Origin: Rhodobacteraceae bacterium UBA6197
GTDB lineage: Bacteria > Pseudomonadota > Alphaproteobacteria > Rhodobacterales > Rhodobacteraceae
Assembly: GCA_002422085.1 (NCBI GenBank)
Contig: DISZ01000010.1
Location: 124,001-188,000 of the forward strand
Length of the DNA stretch: 64,000 bases
Direction of reading: 5' to 3'
In this document: piece by piece, positions 36,786 to 45,963 of the stretch
Position numbering within the stretch: position 1 is the first letter of the stretch
How the letters are laid out: each line of letters starts with the position of its first letter
Position numbers and translations under genes: made by a program
Notes under the pieces: model-generated
What the model was told of the DNA's origin: nothing
What the model saw: the letters and a program-made list of their open reading frames with translations, nothing else
Database searches by the model: none

Positions 36786-37709
36786 ATGGAGCCGGGGTTT
36801 TCCCCCGCCGCCGCTGATGCGCTGGACCACTGGCTTGACCACCTGCGCGCGCTCGAGGGTGCGGCGGACCATACGCTGACCGCCTACCAGAGCGACGTTT
36901 CCGCCTTTCTGGGGTTCTTGTCGCGTCACCACGGCGAAGGGCTGGGGCTGGGGCGGTTGGCCGACGTCAGCCAGCCGGACATGCGCTCGTTCATGGCGGC
37001 AGAGCGCGGTCGGGGTCTGGGCGCGCGGTCGCTGGCGCGGCGGCTGTCGTCGATCAAATCCTTCATCCGCTGGCTGGCCGATCGGCAGGGCTTTGATGCA
37101 ACGCATGTGTTGGCGGCGCGGGCGCCGAAGTTCACCCGCAAACTGCCCCGTCCGCTGAGCGAGGATGCCGCCCGCGCGGTGATTTCGCAGGTTGATACGC
37201 AGGCGATGGAGCCGTGGATCGCGGCGCGCGACGCGGCGGTGGTGACGTTGCTTTACGGCTGCGGATTGCGGATTTCAGAGGCTCTGGGGCTGACCGGCGC
37301 CGACACCCCCCTGCCCGAGGTGCTGCGCATCATCGGCAAGGGCAGCAAGGAACGGCTGGTGCCGGTTCTGCCGGCGGCACGCGATGCGGTGACCGAGTAT
37401 CTGCGCCTGTGCCCCTACCCCAGCGCATCCCAGGCGCCGCTGTTTCGCGGCGTGCGCGGCGGGCCGCTGAACCCGCGCCAGATTGCCCGCGCGATGGAGC
37501 AGGCCCGGATGAGCCTTGGCCTGCCCGCCAGCGCCACGCCGCATGCGCTGCGCCACAGCTTTGCCACACATCTGCTGGCGGCCGAAGGTGATCTGCGCGC
37601 GATCCAGGAACTGCTGGGCCACGCAAGCCTCGCCACGACGCAGATCTATACCGCCGTCGACAGCGCCCGCCTGATGGAGGTTTACCATCAGGCGCATCCT
37701 CGCGCCTGA
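36786..37709 (+). CDS. xerC: XerC, tyrosine recombinase
   Basis: A 307-residue tyrosine recombinase with a SAM-like N-terminal core-binding domain (13-105) and a catalytic domain. Catalytic residues are visible: Arg162 in 'CGLRISEALGL', Lys185 in 'GKGSKERLVP', His253 and Arg256 in 'HALRHSFATHLL', His279 in 'LLGHASLATTQ' and the nucleophile Tyr288. It resolves chromosome dimers at dif with XerD and FtsK. The DUF484 neighbour supports XerC over XerD. No dif site is recognised in the window. Confidence 0.95.
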   Translation: MEPGFSPAAADALDHWLDHLRALEGAADHTLTAYQSDVSAFLGFLSRHHGEGLGLGRLADVSQPDMRSFMAAERGRGLGARSLARRLSSIKSFIRWLADRQGFDATHVLAARAPKFTRKLPRPLSEDAARAVISQVDTQAMEPWIAARDAAVVTLLYGCGLRISEALGLTGADTPLPEVLRIIGKGSKERLVPVLPAARDAVTEYLRLCPYPSASQAPLFRGVRGGPLNPRQIARAMEQARMSLGLPASATPHALRHSFATHLLAAEGDLRAIQELLGHASLATTQIYTAVDSARLMEVYHQAHPRA

Positions 37710-37838
37710 TCCGCCGTCTTTTTTACCAGATTGCGCTGACTTGTCGGTATTTTTCGGCGCAAACCCTCGCGTCTGGAAAGCATTTCTTCATGCTGTGCGC
37801 ACATCGTCTGGCTGCGTTTGTCCAGAAGGAATGCTCCT

Positions 37839-38426
37839 ATGAACGTGTCTTCGCTGTCCGGCCTGTCCGGATCCACCGCGCTGTCGCTACTGCAATCGAC
37901 CGCCTCTTCGACCGCCTCTTCGACGAGCAGCTCGGCAAGCGCCGAAACCCGGCGCAAAGACGCGCCGCCACCGCCGCCGCCACCTCGATCAGCGTCAGGT
38001 GGGGCGGACGCGAAATCCCTGTTCGACGCCTTGGCCGAAAGCAACGATGCCAATGGCGACGGGCTGTTGTCGCAAGACGAAATCGACGCCGCGCCGATGG
38101 CAGGCCTGCTGTCATCGCAGTTCTCGACGATCGACAGTGACGCCGATGGGCTGCTGTCCGAGACTGAACTGAGCATTGCGGAAACAGCGTTGCGATCAGG
38201 CGAGCCGACGGGCGCGTCTGGCAAAGGCATGACCGCCGAGATGGGCGGCCCGCCGCCGGGTGGCCCGCCGCCGCCGGGTGGCAGCAATTCGGCGACCGAT
38301 GCGCAGTCGCTTTATGAATCGTTGTTTGATGCCCTAAGCCACGATGAGTCGGGTGGCAGTAGCACCGTCACGCGCGATGAGGATCTGGCGCAGCGGTTCC
38401 TCTCGCTTCTGTCCGAAATCGCGTGA
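37839..38426 (+). CDS. EF-hand-containing small protein with poly-proline tract
   Basis: A 195-residue protein. The first 40 residues are Ser/Ala/Thr-rich, followed by a run of seven prolines (43-49). Two canonical EF-hand loops are present: Asp70-Asn72-Asp74-...-Glu81 ('DANGDGLLSQDE') and Asp99-Asp101-Asp103-...-Glu110 ('DSDADGLLSETE'). A Gly/Pro-rich linker (137-148) precedes a C-terminal helical segment. No signal peptide is clear. Similar Ser-rich EF-hand proteins are common in marine alphaproteobacteria, role unknown. AGAAGGA precedes the ATG. Confidence 0.82.
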   Translation: MNVSSLSGLSGSTALSLLQSTASSTASSTSSSASAETRRKDAPPPPPPPRSASGGADAKSLFDALAESNDANGDGLLSQDEIDAAPMAGLLSSQFSTIDSDADGLLSETELSIAETALRSGEPTGASGKGMTAEMGGPPPGGPPPPGGSNSATDAQSLYESLFDALSHDESGGSSTVTRDEDLAQRFLSLLSEIA

Positions 38427-38516
38427 CACGATCAGAGGCATCAGGGACGCGATTTCCACCTCACTCCCCTGTTACCGCGCCTTGCCCTTGCGCGCAGTTT
38501 GCGGCAAGAGAAGCGC

Positions 38517-39215
38517 ATGGATATACGATGGAAAGCACTTTTTGTGCATCTTTTGACCGCCTCTGGCGCGGTGCTGTCGATGCTGGCCATGCTGGCCGCC
38601 GTCGAGGGCAAATGGAGCCTGATGTTTCTTTGGCTGGTGGTGGCGCTGCTGGTTGACGGGTTCGATGGCCCATTGGCGCGGCGCTATGATGTCCAGGTCA
38701 ACTGGCCGACGTATGACGGCGTGCTTCTGGACCTGATCATCGATTATCTGACCTATGTGTTCATCCCGGCTTTTGCGCTGTTTCAATCCGGGCTGTTGCC
38801 GGGCTGGACGGGCTGGATCGCGATCATCGTCATCACCTATGGCTCGGTCATCTATTTCGTCGATACCCGGATGAAGACAAAGGATAATTCCTTTGCCGGT
38901 TTTCCGGCGTGCTGGAACATGGTGGTGTTGGTGCTGTTTGCCCTGCAACCCAACTTCTGGCTGATGCTGGCCATCGTGGTGGCGCTGGCGGGCACGATGT
39001 TCACCAATCTCAAATTCATCCACCCGGTCCGCACCGAGCGATGGCGCACCCTAAGCCTGCCGGTGACGCTGGCGTGGATCGGCTTTGCGGGCTGGGCGGC
39101 CTGGGTCGACTTTCACCCCCAAAGCTGGGCGCATCTGGGCCTTGCGATCACCTCGCTTTACCTGCTGCTGGCCGGGATCGCGCAAGAAATCTTTCCCGCG
39201 CGTGGTGCCCGCTAA
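38517..39215 (+). CDS. pcs: Phosphatidylcholine synthase (Pcs)
   Basis: A 232-residue integral membrane CDP-alcohol phosphotransferase with seven or eight hydrophobic segments. The active-site acidic and basic residues of the family are seen as Asp50-Gly51 ... Ala54-Arg55 and Gly68 ... Asp72 ... Asp76 ('DGFDGPLARRY' and 'YDGVLLDLIIDYLTY'). 'HLLTASGAVLSMLAMLAA' opens as in bacterial Pcs, which condenses CDP-diacylglycerol with choline at the inner membrane. Start ATG 38517; a TTG at 38499 is less likely. It predicts phosphatidylcholine in the envelope if choline is available. Confidence 0.93.
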   Translation: MDIRWKALFVHLLTASGAVLSMLAMLAAVEGKWSLMFLWLVVALLVDGFDGPLARRYDVQVNWPTYDGVLLDLIIDYLTYVFIPAFALFQSGLLPGWTGWIAIIVITYGSVIYFVDTRMKTKDNSFAGFPACWNMVVLVLFALQPNFWLMLAIVVALAGTMFTNLKFIHPVRTERWRTLSLPVTLAWIGFAGWAAWVDFHPQSWAHLGLAITSLYLLLAGIAQEIFPARGAR

Positions 39216-39274
39216 CGTGGATCTCGGGTGATCGGCCCGGCCCCGACCTCGCCTTGGGCCAAGCGGTCCCGACG

Positions 39275-40111
39275 CTAAAGCCGGGTCAGGATCACCCCCA
39301 ACACAATCATCAACGCCGCGAGCGCTTTGGTCGGGGTCATCCTTTCGCCAAAGACCAGCCAGCCGATCAGGACCGCGAACAGGATCGAGGTTTCGCGCAG
39401 CGCCGCCACCACCGCGATCGGCGCCACCGTCATCGCCCAGACCGAGATCGCATAGGCGCCGTAGGATGCCGCCGAGGCCGCGCCCCCCCAAGCCCAGCCG
39501 CGCAGTCCCCCCGCCAGAACCTTGCGCCCCTTCAGCGCCAGCATCCCGCCTGAAAACAGCAGCCCGTCAAACACGAAGATCCAGCCGACATAGGCCACCG
39601 CATCGCCGGAAATCCGTGCGCCCAGACCATCAATCAGCGTATAACTGGCCGTCGCGGCAGCCGAGCCCAGCGCAAAGGGCAGCAAACGGCGCTGTTCGCC
39701 GTCGGTGAAAATCCCGCGCGCCATCATCAGGATGCCCAAGCCCAGCATCACGATTCCGCCATACTGCCCGCGGGTAACCGCATCCGCCAGAAACACCGCG
39801 CCCACACCGGCCACGATCATCGGCGCCGCTCCGCGGGCTATCGGATAGACGCGGCTCAGATCGCCCTGCTCGTAGGCGTAGGTCAGAAAGAACTTGTAGG
39901 CGAAATGCGTGCATCCCGCCGCCAGAACCCAGGGCCAGACCGCAGTATGGGGCCAGGGTCGGGTCATCGCCACCGCCAGCCCGATCGGGATTTCCATTAC
40001 TGACAGCACGACCATCGAGCCTACCTTCGAGGCCCCGAGCTTGATCATCGCGTTCCAGAGCGCGTGCAAGAAAGCCGCGCCCAGAACCGCCAGCATTACC
40101 CCGAGTGTCAC
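39275..40111 (-). CDS. EamA-family (DMT) transporter
   Basis: A 278-residue drug/metabolite transporter with ten predicted membrane segments made of two EamA repeats. The first opens with 'FLHALWNAMIKLGASKVGSM', and the second ends 'LFAVLIGWLVFGERMT'. The substrate is unknown; members export amino acids, nucleosides or other metabolites. The GTG at 40111 follows GGGCGGGCA; an ATG at 40096 would remove five residues. It converges with pcs. Confidence 0.88.
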   Translation of the reverse strand: MTLGVMLAVLGAAFLHALWNAMIKLGASKVGSMVVLSVMEIPIGLAVAMTRPWPHTAVWPWVLAAGCTHFAYKFFLTYAYEQGDLSRVYPIARGAAPMIVAGVGAVFLADAVTRGQYGGIVMLGLGILMMARGIFTDGEQRRLLPFALGSAAATASYTLIDGLGARISGDAVAYVGWIFVFDGLLFSGGMLALKGRKVLAGGLRGWAWGGAASAASYGAYAISVWAMTVAPIAVVAALRETSILFAVLIGWLVFGERMTPTKALAALMIVLGVILTRL

Positions 40112-40289
40112 TGCCCGCCCGCCCTGTTTCGATCAATTGTGACAATCGGTAATCCGGCATGCGTGCCGCCGCAAGCCTGCCCGGCACAATCGCAGCCCAC
40201 CCGGCCCGCCGCCGCAGGTGCCGCGCCCCGTCAAGATCGACGCAGCCCGGCGGCCGGCGGCCTTGTGGGCTGCGATCTGCGGCCCGGTT

Positions 40290-43226
40290 CTAACCCAACA
40301 CCGCGTTGCAGCGCGCGCAGGTGCAGGGGTGGGCGTGGCTGCCCACATCGGGAAGGATCTTCCAGCAGCGGTCGCATTTCTCGCCCGAGGCCAGTTCAAA
40401 GACCACGCCAATGCCGGCGATCTCGGGCAGGCGGAAGGCCTCGTTCGGGGCCGGGTCAGAGGTCAGCACCAGACCAGAGGTGATGCACAGATCGGCAAAC
40501 GGAACCGAGCGCAGCGCCCTGAGCAAGCCGTCGTCTTCGACATGCACCACCGGCGCGGCCTCAAGGCTGGCACCGATGACCTTGGCGGTGCGCTGAACCT
40601 CGAGGGCGGCAGTCACCACGCGACGAGCGCGGCGGATGCCCTCCCATTTCGCGGCAAGGGGTTCGTCGAGCCAGTCGGCGGGGGTATGGGGCATGTCGAT
40701 CAGATGCACCGAAGACCCCTCGCCCGGGAACCGCGACAGCCACACATCCTCCATGGTGAAAACAAGGATCGGCGCAAGCCAGGTGGTCAGGCGGTGGAAC
40801 ACGATATCGAGCACCGTGCGCGCCGCCCGGCGCGCGGTGCTGTCGGCGGCGTCGCAATAAAAGCTGTCCTTGCGGATATCAAAGTAAAGCGCCGACAGGT
40901 CGATGGTGCAAAAGTTGAACAGCGCCTGAAACACGCCCTGAAAATCATAGGCGTCATAGCCCTTGCGGACGTTATGATCCAACTCGGCCAGACGGTGCAG
41001 CACCCAGCGTTCCAGTTCCGGCATGTCGGCGGGGGCCACGCGTTCGGCCTCGGTGAACCCGGCGAGGTTGCCCAGCAGGAAACGCATCGTGTTGCGCAGC
41101 CTGCGGTAGCTGTCGGCCACACCTTTCAGGATTTCCTTGCCGATCCGCTGATCGTTGGTGAAATCGACCTGCGCCACCCAGAGCCGCAGGATATCGGCCC
41201 CGTATTCCTTGACGATCTGTTCCGGCAGGATCGTATTGCCCAGCGATTTGGACATTTTCATGCCCTTCTCGTCCAGCGTGAAGCCGTGGGTCACAACCGC
41301 CCGATAGGGCGCGCGACCCTTGGTGGCGCAGGCTTGCAGCATCGAGGAATGGAACCAGCCGCGGTGCTGATCGGTGCCCTCAAGATAAAGGTCGGCAATG
41401 CCGTCGGGCGTGCCGTCGGCGCGGTCACGCAGCACGAAAGCATGGGTGGAACCGCTGTCGAACCACACATCCAGCACATCAAAGACCTGATCGAAATCGG
41501 CAGGGTCATAGTCCGGGCCCAGCGCGGTCGCCTTGAAGTCGGGCGTGTACCAGACATCCGCCCCCCCGGCCTCAAACGCGCGCACGATCCGCGCGTTGAC
41601 ATGGGCGTCGCGCAGCAGAAAATCGGGGTCGGTCGGGCGCGCGCCCTTCTTGACGAAACAGGTCAGCGGCACACCCCAGGCGCGTTGTCGCGACAAGACC
41701 CAATCGGGCCGCGACTCGATCATCGAATAAAGCCGGTTGCGCCCGGTCTGCGGTGTCCACTTGACCAGCTTGTCGATCGAGGTCAGCGCACGGGTGCGGA
41801 TAGTGTCACCATAGGTGTCCATGCCGTCGTCCAGCTTCTTGTCGATGGCGGCAAACCATTGCGGCGTGTTGCGGTAGATCAGCGGCGCCTTTGAACGCCA
41901 GCTGTGCGGATAGCTGTGCTTCATCTTGCCCTTGGCCAGAAGCGCACCCGCATAGGCCAACTGCTTGATGACACTGACGTTTGCCGGGCCTTCCTTGCCC
42001 TCGGGTGTGATGATCTGCTGGCCGCCGAACAGCGGCAGATCGGTGCGGTAGCTGCCATCGGGTTCAACGTTGTAGGTCATCGGCAGGCCGTATTTCAGAC
42101 CGATCTGATAGTCGTCATCACCGTGGCTGGGGGCGGTATGCACAAAGCCGGTGCCCGCGTCATCCGTGACATGGTCGCCAGGCAGCATCGGCACGCCGTA
42201 GTCCCATTCACCATTGGCGCCTTCAACACCGCGGAACGGATGGGCAAGGGTCAGCGTCTCCAGCTCTTTTGCGGGCACGTCGCGGAGACGTTCAAAGGTC
42301 AAGACCTTCCCGGCGACAAAGGTGTCTGCCGCGAGCTTGTCGGCAAGAAGGATTGTCTCGCCCGGTTTGGCGAGAGAGCCTTCGGCGACGCTCAACACTT
42401 GGTAAAGACCGTAGGCGATCCCGGGATTGAAGGCGACGGCACGGTTTTGCGGGATAGTCCAGGGCGTGGTGGTCCAGATCACCACATGGGCGGCCAGCAG
42501 ATCGGTGCGGATGCAACCGTCCATATCCTTGAAATCGGACGCGCAATCCACGTTGAACCGCACCCAGATCGTATGGCTGGTATGGTCGTGATACTCGACC
42601 TCGGCCTCGGCCAGCGCGGTCTTTTCCACCGGCGACCACATCACGGGCTTGGAGCCCTGATACAGGCTGCCGTTCATCAAGAGCTTCATGAATTCGTCGG
42701 CGATCACCGCCTCGGCATGAAAATCCATCGTGAGATAAGGCGCATCCCATTTGCCGGTGACGCCCAGCCGCTTGAATTCCTCGCGCTGGATGTCGATCCA
42801 ACCCTCGGCAAACTTGCGGCACTCTTGCCGGAAGTCGACGATATTGACTGCGTCCTTGTCCAACCCCTTGGCGCGGTATTGCTCTTCGATCTTCCATTCG
42901 ATCGGCAGGCCGTGGCAGTCCCAACCCGGCACATAGCGTGCATCCTTGCCCATCATCTGCTGCGAGCGGACGATGAAATCCTTGAGGATCTTGTTCAGCG
43001 CGTGACCGATGTGCAGATGCCCGTTGGCATAAGGCGGCCCGTCATGCAGAACAAAGGGCGCCCGGCCCTTTTGCGCGCGCAGCCGGTCGTAGATGCCGAT
43101 CGTTTCCCAATGCGCCAACCACTCGGGCTCGCGTGCGGGCAGACCGGCCCGCATCGGAAACTCGGTTTCCGGCAAAAACACAGTGTTGCGGTAGTCAGGG
43201 CTGGTGGCGGGGGTATCGGCGCACAT
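40290..43226 (-). CDS. ileS: IleS, isoleucyl-tRNA synthetase
   Basis: A 978-residue class I aminoacyl-tRNA synthetase. The HIGH motif is at residues 72-75 ('ANGHLHIGHALNKI'), KMSKS at about 656 ('KGMKMSKSLGN'), the editing domain lies between them, and the C-terminal zinc site has paired cysteines in 'EKCDRCWKILPD' and 'PCTCARCNAV'. It charges tRNA-Ile and edits valine. AAGGACTTTCCCG precedes the ATG. The gene stands alone on the minus strand; 343 bp of upstream sequence contain a strong inverted repeat. Confidence 0.98.
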   Translation of the reverse strand: MCADTPATSPDYRNTVFLPETEFPMRAGLPAREPEWLAHWETIGIYDRLRAQKGRAPFVLHDGPPYANGHLHIGHALNKILKDFIVRSQQMMGKDARYVPGWDCHGLPIEWKIEEQYRAKGLDKDAVNIVDFRQECRKFAEGWIDIQREEFKRLGVTGKWDAPYLTMDFHAEAVIADEFMKLLMNGSLYQGSKPVMWSPVEKTALAEAEVEYHDHTSHTIWVRFNVDCASDFKDMDGCIRTDLLAAHVVIWTTTPWTIPQNRAVAFNPGIAYGLYQVLSVAEGSLAKPGETILLADKLAADTFVAGKVLTFERLRDVPAKELETLTLAHPFRGVEGANGEWDYGVPMLPGDHVTDDAGTGFVHTAPSHGDDDYQIGLKYGLPMTYNVEPDGSYRTDLPLFGGQQIITPEGKEGPANVSVIKQLAYAGALLAKGKMKHSYPHSWRSKAPLIYRNTPQWFAAIDKKLDDGMDTYGDTIRTRALTSIDKLVKWTPQTGRNRLYSMIESRPDWVLSRQRAWGVPLTCFVKKGARPTDPDFLLRDAHVNARIVRAFEAGGADVWYTPDFKATALGPDYDPADFDQVFDVLDVWFDSGSTHAFVLRDRADGTPDGIADLYLEGTDQHRGWFHSSMLQACATKGRAPYRAVVTHGFTLDEKGMKMSKSLGNTILPEQIVKEYGADILRLWVAQVDFTNDQRIGKEILKGVADSYRRLRNTMRFLLGNLAGFTEAERVAPADMPELERWVLHRLAELDHNVRKGYDAYDFQGVFQALFNFCTIDLSALYFDIRKDSFYCDAADSTARRAARTVLDIVFHRLTTWLAPILVFTMEDVWLSRFPGEGSSVHLIDMPHTPADWLDEPLAAKWEGIRRARRVVTAALEVQRTAKVIGASLEAAPVVHVEDDGLLRALRSVPFADLCITSGLVLTSDPAPNEAFRLPEIAGIGVVFELASGEKCDRCWKILPDVGSHAHPCTCARCNAVLG

Positions 43227-43411
43227 CGGGAAAGTCCTTGAACGAGGAAAGGGCGCAAACGCGCGCCCCGGGGCATGGCGTCATGTCCCGGCGACTCTGA
43301 TCTCAGAGCGCCGGGCTGCTAATTCGCAAAGATATGAAAGCCAGCCAAACCATGCCGCCTTATAGGATCGGGCCGCAGGCGCGTAAAGTGGCGCCTTGGG
43401 CGCCTCTCGTG

Positions 43412-43495
43412 CTTCTTTTTGGTAAAAATACTCCCGCCGGAGGCTCCGACACCCAAAACAGGGCCTCCGGCGGGAGTATTTTCACCAAAAAGAAG
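43412..43495. repeat. 33-bp inverted pair of dispersed elements forming a long hairpin
   Basis: Arms at 43412-43444 and 43463-43495 are inverted copies of the dispersed element matching at 32 of 33 positions, with an 18-nt loop. The G+C ends (GCCTCCGGCGGGAG) face inward and the CAAAAAGAAG ends outward. It lies in the 343-bp divergent interval between ileS and the globin gene (43227-43569), in which I see no other gene. Confidence 0.95.
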
Positions 43496-43569
43496 CCGAA
43501 CACGCTGCGACGGGCTGGCGACTTGCGCTAGCCAAGGGTGCGACCTATCTGGAGCGAAAGGAGACAGCC

Positions 43570-43977
43570 ATGACCACTTTGCCGCCGCGCTTTGAGATCA
43601 CGCCCGAGGCTATCGACGGGGTCGTCACCGAATTCTACGCCAGAGTGCGCGCGCATCATCTGCTGGGGCCGATCTTTGCCGCACATGTCACGGACTGGCC
43701 CGCGCATGAGGCCAAGATCGCCCGGTTCTGGAAAGGGGCAATCCTGTTCCAGACAGGCTATGACGGCAGCCCGATGATGGCACACCGGCTGGCGGGCAAT
43801 GTCGAGGCGGCACATTTCGCGGTCTGGCTCGGACTTTTTGACGACACGCTTCGGCGCCGGCTGGACCCGCTGGCGGCATCGGGATGGTCTGCCTTGGCGC
43901 ATCGGATCGGACAGGGGCTGCGAATGGGAGTCGAGGATGTCGGTCGCCCAAAAGGCCTTGTGCCGCAGTTGCGCTAA
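43570..43977 (+). CDS. Group III truncated haemoglobin
   Basis: A 135-residue 2-on-2 globin of group 3. 'VVTEFYARVRAHHLLGPIF' carries the family B10 Tyr/Phe region, 'VTDWPAHEAKIARFW' the E helix, and 'MAHRLAGNVEAAHFAVWLGL' supplies the proximal His candidates. Group III globins bind O2 or NO; a physiological role here is unknown. A very good ribosome-binding site (GAAAGGAGACAGCC) precedes the ATG. The last 4 bp overlap the convergent Hint gene. Confidence 0.92.
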   Translation: MTTLPPRFEITPEAIDGVVTEFYARVRAHHLLGPIFAAHVTDWPAHEAKIARFWKGAILFQTGYDGSPMMAHRLAGNVEAAHFAVWLGLFDDTLRRRLDPLAASGWSALAHRIGQGLRMGVEDVGRPKGLVPQLR

Positions 43978-45230
43978 GCGGCCACAGGCAGAACAATTTT
44001 GCGCGGTTTTGCCAGCGCGGCGCGCAAGACACAGGCTTCACGCGATTTCAAGACACGACGGGCGGTGAAGTCCTGCCCCATTCGTGCCAGTTCGCTTTTG
44101 CCAACCTTTTCGGCCAGCTCGGCGCGCGCGCGGGGGCCCATGCAGTCCATCGCCTGCGGGCCCGGGCGCAGGCTTTCACTGCCACAGCCCTCGGCCAGAA
44201 CCACCTCGTGACTGCCGAGAAGCAGATGGTAATAGGTGACGGTGCGCTGGCTGGTCACTTCCTCAACGTTGATCCCGTCGATCAGGTCGCAGGCGGCGAC
44301 AAAGACTTCGTCCTCGCCAAAGATCAGCTCGGCCGGGGCGCCAGCCACGCGCAACAGGTGACGGCGCGACACCTGCAGTTCGCGATCATTGTCCAGATGC
44401 CCCGCGCGGATGCGGATCGGGCGGCAATTGCCCACCGACAACAGGTGCGAACCACCGATCCAGCGGATCGGTTGCGCGCCATGATCGGCGGTCAGCACCA
44501 GATCGCCTTCCTGAAGCGCCTCGATCGGGCGCCGACCCGAAGGTGTATCGATCAGCGTGCCCGCCACGAAACAGACCGGATTGCCATCCTTGATCCGGAT
44601 CGACCAGACACCATTCGGATCGTCGGTGGCAAAATCATTCGTCGGGTATTGCTGGATCGCCGCCGAATTCCCCGAACCGGGCACGACATAGTCATTGACG
44701 CCTCCATCGGTCAGCCCGATCTGTGCCACGCCAGTATAGCCGTTCGTCCATTCGATCTGCTGATAGATGAACTCGACCTCGAAATTGCCGCTGCCGGTCG
44801 AGCTCAGCACAAGCTGAAAGGTATTGGTATTGGCCGCGCTGCCCGAATAGGCGCGCACATCCAGCCAGGTAACCGTGACCTTGCCGCTGGCCGGATCCAG
44901 ATCCCAATAGATGTTGTTCAACCCCGTGGCCGATCCCGAGGTGATGTTCACATCGGTAAAGAATGGCGCAATGGCGGGATAGTTCAGCGATGAAATGGCC
45001 GTGGGCGTGTAGGTCGTCACCGGTCCGCCAAAAGTGATCAAGCCATTGGTATTGATATAGATCGAGGTGTAATTCGTGCCAAAGTAATCAATGCCCGACG
45101 GCCCGAAGACCGAGGTGATATCCACCTTGATCGACCCATCGTCATAGTTTCCCGTCGTCAGCGTGCTGCCGCGAAAGCTGCCCTCGCCGACGCCTTGCGG
45201 GCCACCCAGTCCTGTGGTGATAAGTGCCAT
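43974..45230 (-). CDS. Nidogen-like + Hint_2 (Hedgehog/intein) domain protein
   Basis: A 418-residue protein with two parts. Residues about 40-175 resemble the extracellular nidogen (NIDO) domain, e.g. 'INTNGLITFGGPV', 'YPAIAPFFTDVNI' and 'VAQIGLTDGGVND'. Residues 217-360 are a Hint_2 domain: Cys220 in 'VCFVAGTLIDTPSG', 'ALQEGDLVLTADHGAQPIRW', 'VSRRHLLRV', 'FGEDEVFVAA' and 'VTYYHLLLGSHEVVLAEG'. A C-terminal basic tail of about 55 residues follows. There is no Sec signal peptide, so export, if any, would be by another route. Hint domains can cleave themselves at the N-terminal Cys; activity here is untested. The start has only a weak ribosome-binding site. Confidence 0.85.
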   Translation of the reverse strand: MALITTGLGGPQGVGEGSFRGSTLTTGNYDDGSIKVDITSVFGPSGIDYFGTNYTSIYINTNGLITFGGPVTTYTPTAISSLNYPAIAPFFTDVNITSGSATGLNNIYWDLDPASGKVTVTWLDVRAYSGSAANTNTFQLVLSSTGSGNFEVEFIYQQIEWTNGYTGVAQIGLTDGGVNDYVVPGSGNSAAIQQYPTNDFATDDPNGVWSIRIKDGNPVCFVAGTLIDTPSGRRPIEALQEGDLVLTADHGAQPIRWIGGSHLLSVGNCRPIRIRAGHLDNDRELQVSRRHLLRVAGAPAELIFGEDEVFVAACDLIDGINVEEVTSQRTVTYYHLLLGSHEVVLAEGCGSESLRPGPQAMDCMGPRARAELAEKVGKSELARMGQDFTARRVLKSREACVLRAALAKPRKIVLPVAA

Positions 45231-45292
45231 GTTTCCACACTGCCAACGGTCAAATCTCTGGGTGGCAATATCTGCTGAAATCTCGGCGCCAA

Positions 45293-45703
45293 TTAGCCTT
45301 GATTATGGCGACGGCACGTCTTTTCGCGCGGGCGTTGCGGCACCCACAACGATGCGCAAATCTGATCGGCAGGCAGAGCCTTTGCATTAGCGCCCGCCGC
45401 AACGCTCAGCGTGATCGGTAGGCACATCTTGATCCCGATCCGCCCGCCAAAGCGGCCCCTCAGATCAAACTCTGGCGCGACCACCGCCCCTGTCACCACC
45501 AATTGCCAGAGCCCGCCCGGCCGCGGATATTGCCCAGGCGGTGTCACTACAAATGCCGCCGAGGCGGATTTGTTGATCACCCCTGTTTGGCCCGGACGCG
45601 GCGCCAGTGCCGGACTGGCAGCCGCTTCTACAGCCAGACGATAAACCGCCAAGATGGTGCATATGAGTCGCCGAAGGCCACGCCCCCGAAGCAGGGTCCG
45701 CAT
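45293..45703 (-). CDS. Possible hypothetical protein, doubtful
   Basis: An open frame of 136 codons starting at ATG 45703. The product begins with a basic stretch and a short hydrophobic run ('LRRLICTILAVYRLAVEAAA'), which could be a signal or anchor sequence, then a mixed region containing 'GLWQLVVTGAVVAPEFDLRG'. Third-position G+C is lower than in its neighbours, there is no clear ribosome-binding site, and I recognise no family. It may be an acquired or decaying gene, or a spurious frame. Confidence 0.3.
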   Translation of the reverse strand: MRTLLRGRGLRRLICTILAVYRLAVEAAASPALAPRPGQTGVINKSASAAFVVTPPGQYPRPGGLWQLVVTGAVVAPEFDLRGRFGGRIGIKMCLPITLSVAAGANAKALPADQICASLWVPQRPREKTCRRHNQG

Positions 45704-45900
45704 CCCGGCGATCGCCGCTTTGACATGGCGGCGTGGCGGGCATGTGCCCCCCGCCCATTCGAAAGGCCGTTTCCCGTTGCGAATCGACGATCGGAACCGC
45801 TGTCCGGACAGGCCATTCCCTACCCGGGATCAGAAGCGCCCCAGCCAGCCTCGAAAGACGCGTGCTTACAAGCCCGCGCAGCCGCACCGGCAACTGCGGG

Positions 45901-45933
45901 CTTCTTTTTGGCCCCAATACTCCCGCCGGAGGC
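45901..45933 (-). repeat. Dispersed element, full 33-bp GAGTATT class copy
   Basis: The copy is the same length as the arms at 43412-43495 and differs from the left arm only in the four bases after CTTCTTTTTGG. It starts 30 bp after the argF stop and runs in the direction of the argF transcript. Confidence 0.85.
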
Positions 45934-45963
45934 TCCGCCCGTTCGGCCGTCCAGCCGCCGGGA

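Larger units (their letters stand above)
45231..45963. other. 733-bp region between the Hint gene and argF
   Basis: This region contains a weak open frame at 45293-45703 on the minus strand and a copy of the dispersed element at 45901-45933. The segment 45231-45292 is the likely leader of the Hint gene. I see no other gene or RNA. Confidence 0.6.
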
